Below, piece after piece: positions 9,800-17,845 of a stretch of DNA of 64,000 nucleotides (position 1 is the first letter of the stretch; every line of letters starts with the position of its first letter). The position numbers were made by a program, and so were the translations under genes. This stretch comes from an uncultured Pelagibacteraceae bacterium (GTDB lineage Bacteria; Pseudomonadota; Alphaproteobacteria; Pelagibacterales; Pelagibacteraceae), in assembly GCA_902560625.1 (NCBI GenBank), contig CACEMD010000003.1, forward strand, positions 1 through 64,000, in the 5' to 3' direction. A model generated the notes under the pieces. That model had not been told where the DNA came from, did no database searches, and saw nothing but the letters and a program-made list of their open reading frames with translations.

Positions 9800-10572
9800 T
9801 GGTACAAATTAGTTTACCAAAAAACTCAAAAGTTCAAAAAGGAAAATACTATAAAGATAAAACTGGATCAAAAAATATTAGAAAAGTAAATGTTTATAGG
9901 TGGGATCCGTCATCAGGAGAAAATCCAAGAATTGATACCTATGAAGTTGATATGGACAACTGTCCTTCGAAAGTTCTTGACGTTTTAAATAAAATTAAAA
10001 ATGAAATTGATCCGTCTCTAGCTTATAGAAGATCATGTGCTCACGGTGTTTGTGGTTCATGCGCTATGAATATGGATGGCAAAAATGGTTTAGCTTGTAC
10101 AAAAGCACATTCTGAGATTAAAGGAGACATTAATATTTATCCATTACCACATTTAAAGGTTTTAAAAGATTTGATAGGCGATCTAAATACATTATATAAA
10201 CAATATGCGTCTGTAGAGCCTTGGCTTAAAACTTCAAAAAAAAATGATAATGTTGAAAATATTCAATCAATTAATGATAGATCAAAACTTGACGGATTAT
10301 ATGAGTGCATAATGTGTGCATGTTGCTCAACTTCATGTCCAAGTTATTGGTGGAACGGTGACAAATACCTTGGTCCTGCAGTTTTATTACAAGCTTACAG
10401 ATGGATAATGGATAGTAGAGATGAAGATAGAAAAGAAAGACTCAAAAAAGTTGCAGATGAACTAAAATTATATAGATGTCATACTATTATGAATTGTACT
10501 AATTCCTGCCCTAAAGGACTAAATCCAGCAAAGGCTATAGCAGAAATTAAAAAAATGCTTGTAACAGTTTAG
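9799..10572 (+). CDS. sdhB: Succinate dehydrogenase iron-sulfur subunit
   Basis: This 257-residue electron-transfer subunit has all three cluster motifs. CAHGVCGSC plus a downstream LAC ligate the [2Fe-2S] cluster, [13 protein letters not shown] serves the [4Fe-4S] cluster, and [17 protein letters not shown] completes the [3Fe-4S] site and the shared ligands. The conserved tryptophan of PSYWW near the quinone site is present. It is the last gene of sdhCDAB. Its stop TAG overlaps the stop of the convergent IclR gene (shared bases 10569-10572), so there is no room for an intrinsic terminator between them. Confidence 0.97.
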   Translation: MVQISLPKNSKVQKGKYYKDKTGSKNIRKVNVYRWDPSSGENPRIDTYEVDMDNCPSKVLDVLNKIKNEIDPSLAYRRSCAHGVCGSCAMNMDGKNGLACTKAHSEIKGDINIYPLPHLKVLKDLIGDLNTLYKQYASVEPWLKTSKKNDNVENIQSINDRSKLDGLYECIMCACCSTSCPSYWWNGDKYLGPAVLLQAYRWIMDSRDEDRKERLKKVADELKLYRCHTIMNCTNSCPKGLNPAKAIAEIKKMLVTV

Positions 10573-11327
10573 TTTTTGTTTTTAAAAAAAAGAATTTTTT
10601 TAAGATTTTCAGCTGCATTGAGCATTAGTGGTAAGATTTTTTTTAAATCTTCAATATTTTTTCTACTTTTTGCAGTATGAGTTGATAAACAAAAATAAAG
10701 AGAATTATTATTTGTTATAGGCACAGATAAACCAGCCATGCCATTGAACCACTCTTCATTATCAAATGCATATCCCTGTTTTTTTATTTTATTTAATTCT
10801 TTTTTGAATTGAGAGACATCTATAATTGTATTTTTTGCTGATTTAGGAGTTTTTATATTTTTAAATATTTGGATAGCATTACTGTTTTCAAGAAATGACA
10901 AATAAAGTTTTCCAGATGCTGAGGCGTGCAAAGGCAAATGATCTCCCGCATCCAAATTAAGTTGCATAGGCCAATGAAATTGAATTCTATCAAAATAAAC
11001 TAATTTTGTTCCAATAGGCATTGATAAGCTAACTGTTTCTTGTATATCCTCAGTTAATTTTCTCAAAAAAGATCTTCTCAACGTAAATTTTGGCTCATAA
11101 GGCAAACTTTTTAAAATAATTTCTCTTATTTTTGGACCAGGTATAAATGTTTTGTTAACGTTTTGGATTAAAAACCTTTCCTCACATAAAATTTCAAGTT
11201 GACGGTAAACAGTTGCTAAAGGAATTTTTAGTTTTTGTGAAATTTTTTTAGCAGTAAGGTTGTCTGGATCTGTTAAGATCTCTTCCATTATATTAAGTAT
11301 TCTCCTAGGAGATGTTCGAGATTTCAT
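10569..11327 (-). CDS. IclR-family transcriptional regulator
   Basis: This 252-residue protein has the two-domain IclR layout. The N-terminal winged helix-turn-helix covers about residues 5-70 ([12 protein letters not shown], then [21 protein letters not shown]). The C-terminal effector domain contains [16 protein letters not shown] and [13 protein letters not shown], both typical of the family. IclR proteins usually control neighbouring catabolic genes in response to a small organic acid. The gene lies 14 nt downstream of mmsA on the same strand, so the two likely form an operon. The likely target is the divergent mmsA/alcohol dehydrogenase promoter region, where a palindrome is present at 12904-12924. 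The effector is unknown. Confidence 0.9.
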   Translation of the reverse strand: MKSRTSPRRILNIMEEILTDPDNLTAKKISQKLKIPLATVYRQLEILCEERFLIQNVNKTFIPGPKIREIILKSLPYEPKFTLRRSFLRKLTEDIQETVSLSMPIGTKLVYFDRIQFHWPMQLNLDAGDHLPLHASASGKLYLSFLENSNAIQIFKNIKTPKSAKNTIIDVSQFKKELNKIKKQGYAFDNEEWFNGMAGLSVPITNNNSLYFCLSTHTAKSRKNIEDLKKILPLMLNAAENLKKILFFKNKN

Positions 11328-11341
11328 AAAATATTTTAAAA

Positions 11342-12835
11342 TTAAGATAGAACTGGAATAGTAAATTCTGGGCCAGCATTATCTTCATTCCAGGTAATAG
11401 TAGCAGTTTTAAGTTTTGTATAAAATCTTACCCCATCTGGACCATGAATCGAGTGATCTCCAAAAAGTGAACGCTTCCAACCCCCAAAACTATGATAAGC
11501 GACAGGTACAGGAATTGGAACATTAACTCCTATCATTCCAATTTTAGCATTTTCAGTGAAATGTTTTGCTATATTACCACTTTTAGTAAACACTGCTGCT
11601 CCATTTCCAAGCTCATGATCATTAACTAATTTTAAAGCATCTTCATATTTTTTAGTTGTCATCATGCTTAAAACTGGTCCAAATATTTCCTCTTTGTATA
11701 TTTTCATTTCAGGCTTAACCTCATCAAATATAGTTGGTCCAACAAAATAACCGTTTTCATAGCCTTGTTTCTTAAAATTTCTTCCATCAGTTAATAATTT
11801 AGCTCCCTCTTTCTCCCCACTATCTATATATCCTAGAACTTTTTTATAATGTGCTTCACTACTTAGAGGTCCAAAATCTGTTTTTTCGTCAGTATAAGGT
11901 CCAACGTTTAATTTAGATGTTTTTTCTAGTAGAGATTTTTTAATTTTATTATTTGTTTCTTTGCCAACACATACTGCAACAGATATTGCCATACATCTTT
12001 CACCAGCAGATCCAAAAGCTGAGCCAATAATCGCATCTGTTGTTTTTTCAACGTCTGCATCTGGCATTATAACCATATGATTTTTTGCTCCTCCAAGTGC
12101 TTGAATTCTTTTATTGTTTTTTGTTCCTGTATGATAAACATATTCTGCGATTGGTGTTGAGCCTACAAAACTAATGGCTTGCACATCTTTATCCTCTAAT
12201 AAAGCATCTACAGACTCTTTGTCTCCATTTACACAATTTAATACTCCAGGAGGAAAACCAGCTTCTATTGCTAGTTCTGCTAATTTTAATGGACAACTTG
12301 GATCTTTTTCAGAAGGTTTAAGAACAAAAGTATTTCCACAAGCAATAGCAACTGGAAACATCCACATAGGTACCATTGCTGGGAAATTAAATGGGGTTAT
12401 TCCAGCACAAACCCCTAGCGGTTGACGAAGCGTATGTGAGTCAACATTAGTTCCTACATTTGACGAATGTTCACCTTTTAGGGAAGATGTAATACCAGTT
12501 ACATATTCAACAACTTCAATACCTCTTTGAATAGATCCTTTTGCATCTGGTATTGTTTTTCCATGTTGCTTCGAAACAAGTTCAGCTAGTTCATTCATAT
12601 TTTTAACTAATAAATCTTTATATTTTGAAAAAATTCTTGCTCTAGTTATTGGCGTTGTTTTTGACCATTTATCAAATGCTTGCAATGAGTTTTTCACTGC
12701 CATTTTTACTATATCTTTACTAGCCAATTCAACATCGGCTATTTGTTCTCCAGTTGCTGGATTAAATACTTTGCCTTTTCTACAATTTTTATCTGAATAT
12801 AATTTACCGTCAATAAAGTGACTAATGAGTTCCAT
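11342..12835 (-). CDS. mmsA: CoA-acylating (methyl)malonate-semialdehyde dehydrogenase
   Basis: This 497-residue aldehyde dehydrogenase belongs to the MmsA subfamily, which converts malonate semialdehyde to acetyl-CoA (or methylmalonate semialdehyde to propionyl-CoA) with release of CO2. The catalytic cysteine is Cys281 in GSAGERCMAIS. In place of the general-base glutamate of ordinary aldehyde dehydrogenases there is LGGAKNHMV, diagnostic of the CoA-dependent MmsA group. Other motifs are ITPFNFPAMVPMWMFPVAIA and EEIFGPVL. It is co-directional with iclR and divergent from the alcohol dehydrogenase at 12995. It could act in valine breakdown, but the neighbours suggest it finishes oxidation of a hydroxy acid, as DddC does for 3-hydroxypropionate. 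Confidence 0.93.
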   Translation of the reverse strand: MELISHFIDGKLYSDKNCRKGKVFNPATGEQIADVELASKDIVKMAVKNSLQAFDKWSKTTPITRARIFSKYKDLLVKNMNELAELVSKQHGKTIPDAKGSIQRGIEVVEYVTGITSSLKGEHSSNVGTNVDSHTLRQPLGVCAGITPFNFPAMVPMWMFPVAIACGNTFVLKPSEKDPSCPLKLAELAIEAGFPPGVLNCVNGDKESVDALLEDKDVQAISFVGSTPIAEYVYHTGTKNNKRIQALGGAKNHMVIMPDADVEKTTDAIIGSAFGSAGERCMAISVAVCVGKETNNKIKKSLLEKTSKLNVGPYTDEKTDFGPLSSEAHYKKVLGYIDSGEKEGAKLLTDGRNFKKQGYENGYFVGPTIFDEVKPEMKIYKEEIFGPVLSMMTTKKYEDALKLVNDHELGNGAAVFTKSGNIAKHFTENAKIGMIGVNVPIPVPVAYHSFGGWKRSLFGDHSIHGPDGVRFYTKLKTATITWNEDNAGPEFTIPVLS

Positions 12836-12854
12836 TTTTATAATTTTTCTTAAA

Positions 12855-12881
12855 GTTATATCAATTAATTTCCATTTTCAA
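12855..12881 (-). promoter_or_regulatory. Candidate promoter of mmsA-iclR
   Basis: Read on the minus strand, TTGAAA (12881-12876) is followed by 15 nt and TATAAC (12860-12855). The spacer is 2 nt shorter than ideal, so this is a weak prediction. It lies 20 nt upstream of the mmsA ATG. Confidence 0.35.
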
Positions 12882-12903
12882 CATATTGCTTAAATGAGAA
12901 AAA

Positions 12904-12924
12904 TATTATCACTTAAGGATAATA
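12904..12924. promoter_or_regulatory. Palindromic operator candidate in the mmsA/alcohol dehydrogenase divergent region
   Basis: The perfect inverted repeat TATTATC-N7-GATAATA lies between the two divergent promoter candidates. It ends 5 nt upstream of the -35 box of the alcohol dehydrogenase promoter. The 21-bp span with 7-bp arms fits a dimeric regulator, and the adjacent IclR gene is the obvious candidate. In DNA this AT-rich, chance palindromes are common, so the site is only a candidate. Confidence 0.4.
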
Positions 12925-12929
12925 CACTA

Positions 12930-12958
12930 TTGACTCTAATTTTTACATATAATTTAAT
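12930..12958 (+). promoter_or_regulatory. Candidate sigma-70 promoter of the alcohol dehydrogenase/TRAP operon
   Basis: TTGACT at 12930-12935 is followed by a 17-nt spacer and TTTAAT at 12953-12958, five of six consensus bases in each box. Transcription would begin around 12965, leaving a leader of about 30 nt that carries GGAGGT at 12984-12989. Confidence 0.45.
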
Positions 12959-12994
12959 TATAACTTAAAGATTAACTTATTGCGGAGGTACTCT

Positions 12995-14182
12995 TTGAGT
13001 ATTAGGGATAATGTAAGAGTGTGTGTGCCAAGATATTTACAAATTGGCAAAGGAAGTCTTAGTCAACTTCCAGAAATTATAAAAATTTTAGGATCAATAA
13101 AATCACCATTAATTGTTACTGACAAACAAATGGTTCAATTTGGATATGTCAAAAAATTGCAGGAGGTTTTAAATAAAGCTGGATTAAATTCTAATGTATT
13201 TGATGACACAATCCCTGATCCCACAGACAAAGTTGTTTTAAAAGGCATTGATATGTTAGAAAAAAATAAGAATGATGCTGTGATAGGCTTTGGAGGAGGA
13301 AGTCCAATTGACACAGCTAAAGCTATAGCAGTTCTTTCACAGTATAGTAGAGACATACAAGATTATAAACCACCTGGAACTTTTGATAAAAAGGGTTTAC
13401 CAATTATTGCAATACCAACAACCGCCGGAACTGGATCAGAGGTTACTCATCATGCTGTAGTTATTGATAGTAGAACTAATAATTTAGAAAAAATATCATG
13501 TAGAGGTGAAGGTTTTGTTCCCATAGTTTCCATTATTGATTATGAATTAACTCTATCTAAACCCAGAAGATTAACTATTGATAGCGCGATTGACACTTTG
13601 ACGCATGGTATAGAAGCTTATGTTAGCAAGAAAGCAACTTTATTCTCAGATAGAATGGCACTTGATACAATAAGACTTGTTACTGAAAATATATATGCAG
13701 TAGATAAAAACCCTAAAGATATAAAAGCAAGAGAAGGTTTAATGTTAGCTGCAACTTTAGGAGGTTTGGCTTTTTCAAATGCCTCAATATGTCTAGTACA
13801 TGGAATGAGCAGACCATTAGGAAGTAATTTTAAAGTTCCACATGGTTTAAGTAATGCAATGCTATTACCTACAATTACAGAATTTTCAGTTGATCATGCT
13901 AAAAGTCGCTATGCAGATTGTAGTAGAGCAGGGAAATTTGCTCTAGTAGATGATGATGATGAAACTGCGTGTAAAAAATTATTACAAGGACTGTATAAAA
14001 TTAATAAAGATTTTGAAGTACCATCAATGAAAAATTTTGGTATTGATCAAAAGAATTTTGAGGACCAATTAGAAAATATGGCAACAGATGCCGAGATATC
14101 TGGAGCGCCTGGCCTTAATCCGAGAGTGCCCTCTGTAAAGGAAATGATAAATCTTTACGAGGAAGCATGGAGAGCATTTTAA
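12995..14182 (+). CDS. Iron-containing alcohol dehydrogenase
   Basis: This 395-residue group III alcohol dehydrogenase has metal ligands Asp200, His204, His269 and His283, in AIDTLTHG, LVHGMS and VPHGLSN. Their spacing (4, 65, 14) is that of E. coli FucO. Nucleotide-binding motifs are GFGGGSPIDTAKAIA and PTTAGTGSEVTHHAV. I place the start at the TTG at 12995 because GGAGGT (12984-12989) lies 5 nt upstream; an in-frame TTG at 12980 lies upstream of that site. It would oxidise a hydroxy compound to an aldehyde for MmsA, or act in reverse. The DddB 3-hydroxypropionate dehydrogenase is of this family. Substrate assignment is inference from the mmsA and TRAP neighbours. Confidence 0.88.
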   Translation: MSIRDNVRVCVPRYLQIGKGSLSQLPEIIKILGSIKSPLIVTDKQMVQFGYVKKLQEVLNKAGLNSNVFDDTIPDPTDKVVLKGIDMLEKNKNDAVIGFGGGSPIDTAKAIAVLSQYSRDIQDYKPPGTFDKKGLPIIAIPTTAGTGSEVTHHAVVIDSRTNNLEKISCRGEGFVPIVSIIDYELTLSKPRRLTIDSAIDTLTHGIEAYVSKKATLFSDRMALDTIRLVTENIYAVDKNPKDIKAREGLMLAATLGGLAFSNASICLVHGMSRPLGSNFKVPHGLSNAMLLPTITEFSVDHAKSRYADCSRAGKFALVDDDDETACKKLLQGLYKINKDFEVPSMKNFGIDQKNFEDQLENMATDAEISGAPGLNPRVPSVKEMINLYEEAWRAF

Positions 14183-14184
14183 GC

Positions 14185-14225
14185 AAGAGTTGGGAATGTT
14201 CTTTTTTTATTAATTAACAACTCTT
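14185..14225 (+). repeat. Inverted repeat between alcohol dehydrogenase and dctP
   Basis: AAGAGTTG (14185-14192) and CAACTCTT (14218-14225) are perfectly complementary 8-mers separated by 25 nt. In RNA this could form a hairpin just upstream of the dctP ribosome-binding region (GAGAGGG). It lacks a trailing T-run, so it is not a typical terminator. It may be a processing or stability element, or a regulator site. Confidence 0.35.
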
Positions 14226-14245
14226 AAAACGAAGAGAGGGAAATA

Positions 14246-15310
14246 ATGAAAAAACTGATGAAAACATCTATTAGTCTTTTTGCTGTTTTTGCTTTGATGA
14301 TTACTTTTTCACTACAGCAAGTAAGTGCAGCAGAAAAGATTAGATGGAAAGTACAATCTACTTTTAACACTGGTTGGCCTGCTCTAGGAGATCCTGTAGC
14401 ACGTTTATCAGATACATTGGATAGAGCGACTGATGGTAGAATTAAATTAAAGGTTTACGAGCCTGGAAAAATTCTTCCACCTTTAGAAATTTCACCTTCA
14501 ATTAGTAAAGGTGACTTGCCAGCAGCTTATAACTACATGGCGTATGACCAAGGAAGAATTCCAGCAGCAGTACTTTTTGCGGCTGTACCATTTGGAATGG
14601 AACCATGGGAATATGCTGCATGGTGGTTTGAAGGAGAAGGAGCTAAATTAGCTAATGAAATATATAACAAACAAAATATTCAAGTTTTGTTATGTAGTAC
14701 AATTGGACCTGAAACAGCTGGCTGGTATAGAAATCCAATAACTAGCTTAGCAGATCTTAAAGGTTTAAAAATTCGTTTCTCAGGTTTAGGAGGAATGGTT
14801 TTAAATGAAATAGGAGCATCTGCAACTTTGATGGCTGGTGGAGAAATTTTTGCTGCTCTAGAAAAAGGAACTTTAGATGCAACTGAATATTCTATGCCTG
14901 CGATTGATGAAGTTTTAGGTTTTCATAAAATCACTAAGTTCAACCTATTTCCAGGTTGGCACCAAGTATCAACTTCAACTCATTTCATGATCAATTTAGA
15001 TTTATGGAAAAAAATGGGTGCAGCTGACCAAGCTTTATTCGAAATGGCTTGTACAGCAGCAGCTATGAGAGCAATTACAACAGGTGAATTTTTACAAGGA
15101 AAACAAATTGGAACTTTTCCTTCTAAAGGTGTAACAGCTGCTAGATTGCCTGATAGTGTATTGAGAGAACTACAAAAAGTTAGTGCTAGAGTCATGGATG
15201 AACAATCTGCGAAAGATGCTGACTTTAAAAGAGTATGGGAATCTCAACAAGCATTCATGAAAGAGTATGATGTTTGGCAAAAATGGGGATATTTACCTAG
15301 AAACTTTTAG
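14246..15310 (+). CDS. dctP: TRAP transporter periplasmic solute-binding protein, TakP/mannitol-chloroaromatic type
   Basis: This 354-residue protein has a clear signal peptide (charged MKKLMK, hydrophobic core, cleavage expected after VSA at residue 28). The mature part is a TRAP solute-binding protein. The family arginine that pairs with the substrate carboxylate is Arg177 in LKGLKIRFSG, followed by GGEIFAALEKGTLDATE. GWHQVSTSTHFMIN resembles the TakP/FcbT1 subgroup, whose known members bind 2-oxo acids, lactate-like monocarboxylates or aromatic acids. This suggests a small hydroxy or oxo acid as ligand. It is followed by a strong hairpin terminator and then dctQ and dctM, an arrangement that lets the binding protein be made in excess. 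Confidence 0.9.
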   Translation: MKKLMKTSISLFAVFALMITFSLQQVSAAEKIRWKVQSTFNTGWPALGDPVARLSDTLDRATDGRIKLKVYEPGKILPPLEISPSISKGDLPAAYNYMAYDQGRIPAAVLFAAVPFGMEPWEYAAWWFEGEGAKLANEIYNKQNIQVLLCSTIGPETAGWYRNPITSLADLKGLKIRFSGLGGMVLNEIGASATLMAGGEIFAALEKGTLDATEYSMPAIDEVLGFHKITKFNLFPGWHQVSTSTHFMINLDLWKKMGAADQALFEMACTAAAMRAITTGEFLQGKQIGTFPSKGVTAARLPDSVLRELQKVSARVMDEQSAKDADFKRVWESQQAFMKEYDVWQKWGYLPRNF

Positions 15311-15340
15311 TATTTAATACTTAAAAAGTTGATTATAATA

Positions 15341-15377
15341 ACAAAAGCGGCCGGTTTTACTGGCTGCTTTTGTTTTT
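15341..15377 (+). terminator. Intrinsic terminator or attenuator between dctP and dctQ
   Basis: A 12-bp stem (15341-15352 with 15362-15373, one G-U pair) including GCGGCC encloses a 9-nt loop and is followed by TTTTT at 15373-15377. The GC-rich stem stands out in very AT-rich surroundings. The next gene starts only 14 nt later with its own AAGGAA site, so partial read-through is the likely design, giving less permease than binding protein. Confidence 0.8.
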
Positions 15378-15390
15378 AAGGAAAATAAAT

Positions 15391-15960
15391 ATGTCTAAAG
15401 ATTTTACATCTGTTGAAGGTTCTCTTGATAAAAAATTACAGCTTAGACATACACCTATAACGCAAAAGATAGATAATTTTGTATTACAGATTGGTGAATT
15501 TTTTAATTGGTTTTGGGTAATATTAGTTGCAGTTATTATTCTTAATGTAGTTTTAAGATACGTATTTAAAAATGGAATGATTGAACTAGAGGAGCTGCAA
15601 TGGCATCTTTATTGTATTGGATGGTTAGTTGGACTTTCATCAACATATATTGTGGACTCACATGTAAGAGTTGACGTTTTAAGTGAGAGACTTAGTTATA
15701 GAAAAAAATTATGGTTTGAATTATTTGGTATTTTGATTTTATTTTTACCATTTGTAATTCTTGTCCTTTATTATGCTGTTCCTTTTTTTGAACTTTCATG
15801 GTCTACAAGTGAAAGATCAACATCTGCGAATGGTTTACCAGCAAGATGGTTTGTCAAAGGCTTTCTAGTAATAAGTTTTTTCTTGTTACTAATTTCTGGA
15901 TTCTCAAGAATCGTTAGAATAATAACAACTTTAAGATTTGGTTTTGAGGATAAAAAATGA
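15391..15960 (+). CDS. dctQ: TRAP transporter small permease
   Basis: This protein of 189 residues (from the ATG at 15391, with AAGGAA 7 nt upstream) has four predicted membrane helices, the hallmark of DctQ subunits. The motif MIELEELQWHLYCIGWLVG in the second helix region matches the conserved E-E/Q-W-H pattern of the mannitol/chloroaromatic DctQ subgroup. It pairs with DctM in the inner membrane. Its last codon overlaps the start of dctM (ATGA). An upstream in-frame TTG at 15370 lies inside the terminator hairpin and is rejected as the start. Confidence 0.85.
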   Translation: MSKDFTSVEGSLDKKLQLRHTPITQKIDNFVLQIGEFFNWFWVILVAVIILNVVLRYVFKNGMIELEELQWHLYCIGWLVGLSSTYIVDSHVRVDVLSERLSYRKKLWFELFGILILFLPFVILVLYYAVPFFELSWSTSERSTSANGLPARWFVKGFLVISFFLLLISGFSRIVRIITTLRFGFEDKK

Positions 15961-17321
15961 TTTCATTGGTTTCAGAATATTTTTTAGCTATTGCCCTATT
16001 TTTTAGTTTTATAACATTAATATTTTACGGTTTCCCTGTTGCTTGGACTATGGGAGGTTTGGGTGTTCTGTTTATATTTATTTCAATGCTTTCAGATAAT
16101 TTATTTGACACTTTTTATGGTGTTGATTTTGGTTTTGCATCTATGGTTGTTTATCGTCTTTATGGAGTCATGGCAAACTGGGTTTTAGTTGCACTACCTA
16201 TGTTTATTTTTATGGGAATAATGATGGATAAATCTGGTATTGCAGAGGACTTGATGACTGATCTTTCTAAATTGTTCGGTAAAACAAGAGGTGGACTTGC
16301 TATCTCAATTGTATTTATCGGAGTTTTGCTTGCAGCTTCTACAGGTATTATTGGTGCTGCCGTAGTACTTCTAACTATTTTAGGCGTACCCCTAATGTTA
16401 AAAAATAATTATAATCCAAATTTAGCCTGTGGAGTTGTTTGTGCGACTGGGACTTTAGGAATTTTGATACCACCAAGTATTATGCTTGTAATTATGGGAG
16501 ACCAAGTAAGAATATCAGTTGGTGATTTATTTATGGGTGCTGTATTTCCAGGATTGTTGCTAGGCTTATTATATACAATTTTTATTGTTGTTTACGCTTA
16601 TATGAACCCAAAAGCTGCCCCTTTACCAAAAGATGCTGAACCAGTAGATTTTAAAATAGTCTTAAGAGTTTTAAAATCTATTATTCCACCAGCTTTATTA
16701 ATTGTTGCTGTTTTAGGAAGTATATTTATGGGGATTGCTACCCCAACTGAAGCATCTGGAGTTGGAGCATTAGGAGCATCATTATTAGCAATACTTAGGG
16801 GAAGATTGTCATTTGCAGATTTAAAAATTGTGATTAGAAAAACAACTCATACTACAGCTTATATCTTTGCACTTTTTGTTGGAGCTACAATGTTCGCATT
16901 AATTTTAAGGGGTTTAGGTGGTGATGAACTAATAGAAGGAACTCTCAAAGCATTACCTTTTGGAACAAATGGAGTTGTAATTGTAGTTTTAATTTTTGCA
17001 TTTTTATTAGGATTTTTTTTAGATTGGATTGAGATTACTCTAATTATTTTACCATTTTTGGCACCAGTAATGGTAGATCTTGGAGTTGATCTAGTTTGGT
17101 TTATAGTAATGTTTGCTGTAGTACTGCAAACCTCATTCATAACCCCACCAGTAGGTTTTGCTTTATTTTATATGAAAGGTGTTGCTCCTCAAGGAATTTC
17201 TATAACAAATATATATAAAGGAATAATTCCATTTGTTATCCTTCAAGTAATAGCAGTTGCCATAGTATTTAACTTTCCTGAAATAGTCACTTGGTTACCA
17301 AAAGTAGCTTATGGACCTTAA
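15957..17321 (+). CDS. dctM: TRAP transporter large permease
   Basis: This 454-residue protein with about twelve hydrophobic segments is the ion-coupled transport subunit of the TRAP system. Family features include the early FYGFPVAWTMGGLGVLF, the middle GTLGILIPPSIMLVIMG and the late TSFITPPVGFALFYMKGVAP, all typical of the DctM/FcbT3 subgroup (mannitol/chloroaromatic type). The start overlaps the dctQ stop by 4 nt, so the two are probably translationally coupled. Transport would be driven by the sodium gradient, as for known TRAP systems in marine bacteria. The substrate is probably set by DctP. Confidence 0.92.
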   Translation: MISLVSEYFLAIALFFSFITLIFYGFPVAWTMGGLGVLFIFISMLSDNLFDTFYGVDFGFASMVVYRLYGVMANWVLVALPMFIFMGIMMDKSGIAEDLMTDLSKLFGKTRGGLAISIVFIGVLLAASTGIIGAAVVLLTILGVPLMLKNNYNPNLACGVVCATGTLGILIPPSIMLVIMGDQVRISVGDLFMGAVFPGLLLGLLYTIFIVVYAYMNPKAAPLPKDAEPVDFKIVLRVLKSIIPPALLIVAVLGSIFMGIATPTEASGVGALGASLLAILRGRLSFADLKIVIRKTTHTTAYIFALFVGATMFALILRGLGGDELIEGTLKALPFGTNGVVIVVLIFAFLLGFFLDWIEITLIILPFLAPVMVDLGVDLVWFIVMFAVVLQTSFITPPVGFALFYMKGVAPQGISITNIYKGIIPFVILQVIAVAIVFNFPEIVTWLPKVAYGP

Positions 17322-17341
17322 TTGAATTATAATTATGTCCT

Positions 17342-17785
17342 ATGAAAAAAATTTTTGTTTTAATATTTTCTGCTAGCATTTTATTTTTTATTAATAATGT
17401 AAAAGCAAATTTCGATTTTACTCTGAAAGATTATTTAGATAAAAAAGATTTAGAGGATGGTTCTACCCAAATATACTTATTAAAAAGATGTAGTGCAGTT
17501 TACGCATATGCCTCAGGTGTTATTCTCAAATCTGATGCTGTGACTTCAAAGAGTTTCATAGAAATTTCTAATAATCTGCTATTTAAAGCTGTCGAATTAA
17601 AGGTTATTGACGAGAAAAAAAAATTAGAGGACGCTCAAGAGGAGGCAGAAAAAAGTAGAAAAGAGTTATTCAATAATTACATAACTGATGGCAAAAAAAA
17701 TTGGGAAAAAAACAAATCTCATTTTAAAGGTTCTTATATATCTGATGATATGGCTATATGCTCTAAGTTAACTGAAGATAATTAA
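17342..17785 (+). CDS. Small secreted protein of unknown function
   Basis: I do not recognise this 147-residue protein. It begins with a signal peptide (MKKIFVLIFSASILFFINN, cleavage expected after VKA at residue 22). The mature part is about 125 residues, strongly charged, with a predicted long helix at about residues 83-125 rich in Lys and Glu (DEKKKLEDAQEEAEKSRKEL) that could form a coiled coil. It has exactly two cysteines, Cys50 in KRCSAVYAYASG and Cys140 near the C-terminus, which could form one disulfide in the periplasm. It starts 20 nt after dctM with no terminator between, so it may be co-transcribed with the TRAP genes. A functional link is unproven. Confidence 0.75.
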   Translation: MKKIFVLIFSASILFFINNVKANFDFTLKDYLDKKDLEDGSTQIYLLKRCSAVYAYASGVILKSDAVTSKSFIEISNNLLFKAVELKVIDEKKKLEDAQEEAEKSRKELFNNYITDGKKNWEKNKSHFKGSYISDDMAICSKLTEDN

Positions 17786-17801
17786 CATAAAGGTTTAGAT
17801 T

Positions 17802-17831
17802 TTTATTGAATAATTACTAGTTATCAATAAA
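17802..17831. repeat. AT-rich hairpin upstream of mdh
   Basis: TTTATTG (17802-17808) pairs with CAATAAA (17825-17831). After one bulged A, ATAA (17810-17813) pairs with TTAT (17821-17824), leaving a 7-nt loop. It sits in the 60-nt gap before mdh. It contains almost no GC pairs and has no T-run, so it may be only a weak structure or an operator-like palindrome. Confidence 0.25.
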
Positions 17832-17845
17832 AGATAATTTCAATT

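Noticed and set aside
17802..17831. Terminator after the small secreted protein gene
   Set aside because: The stem is almost purely A-T and no T-run follows, so it is listed only as a weak repeat.
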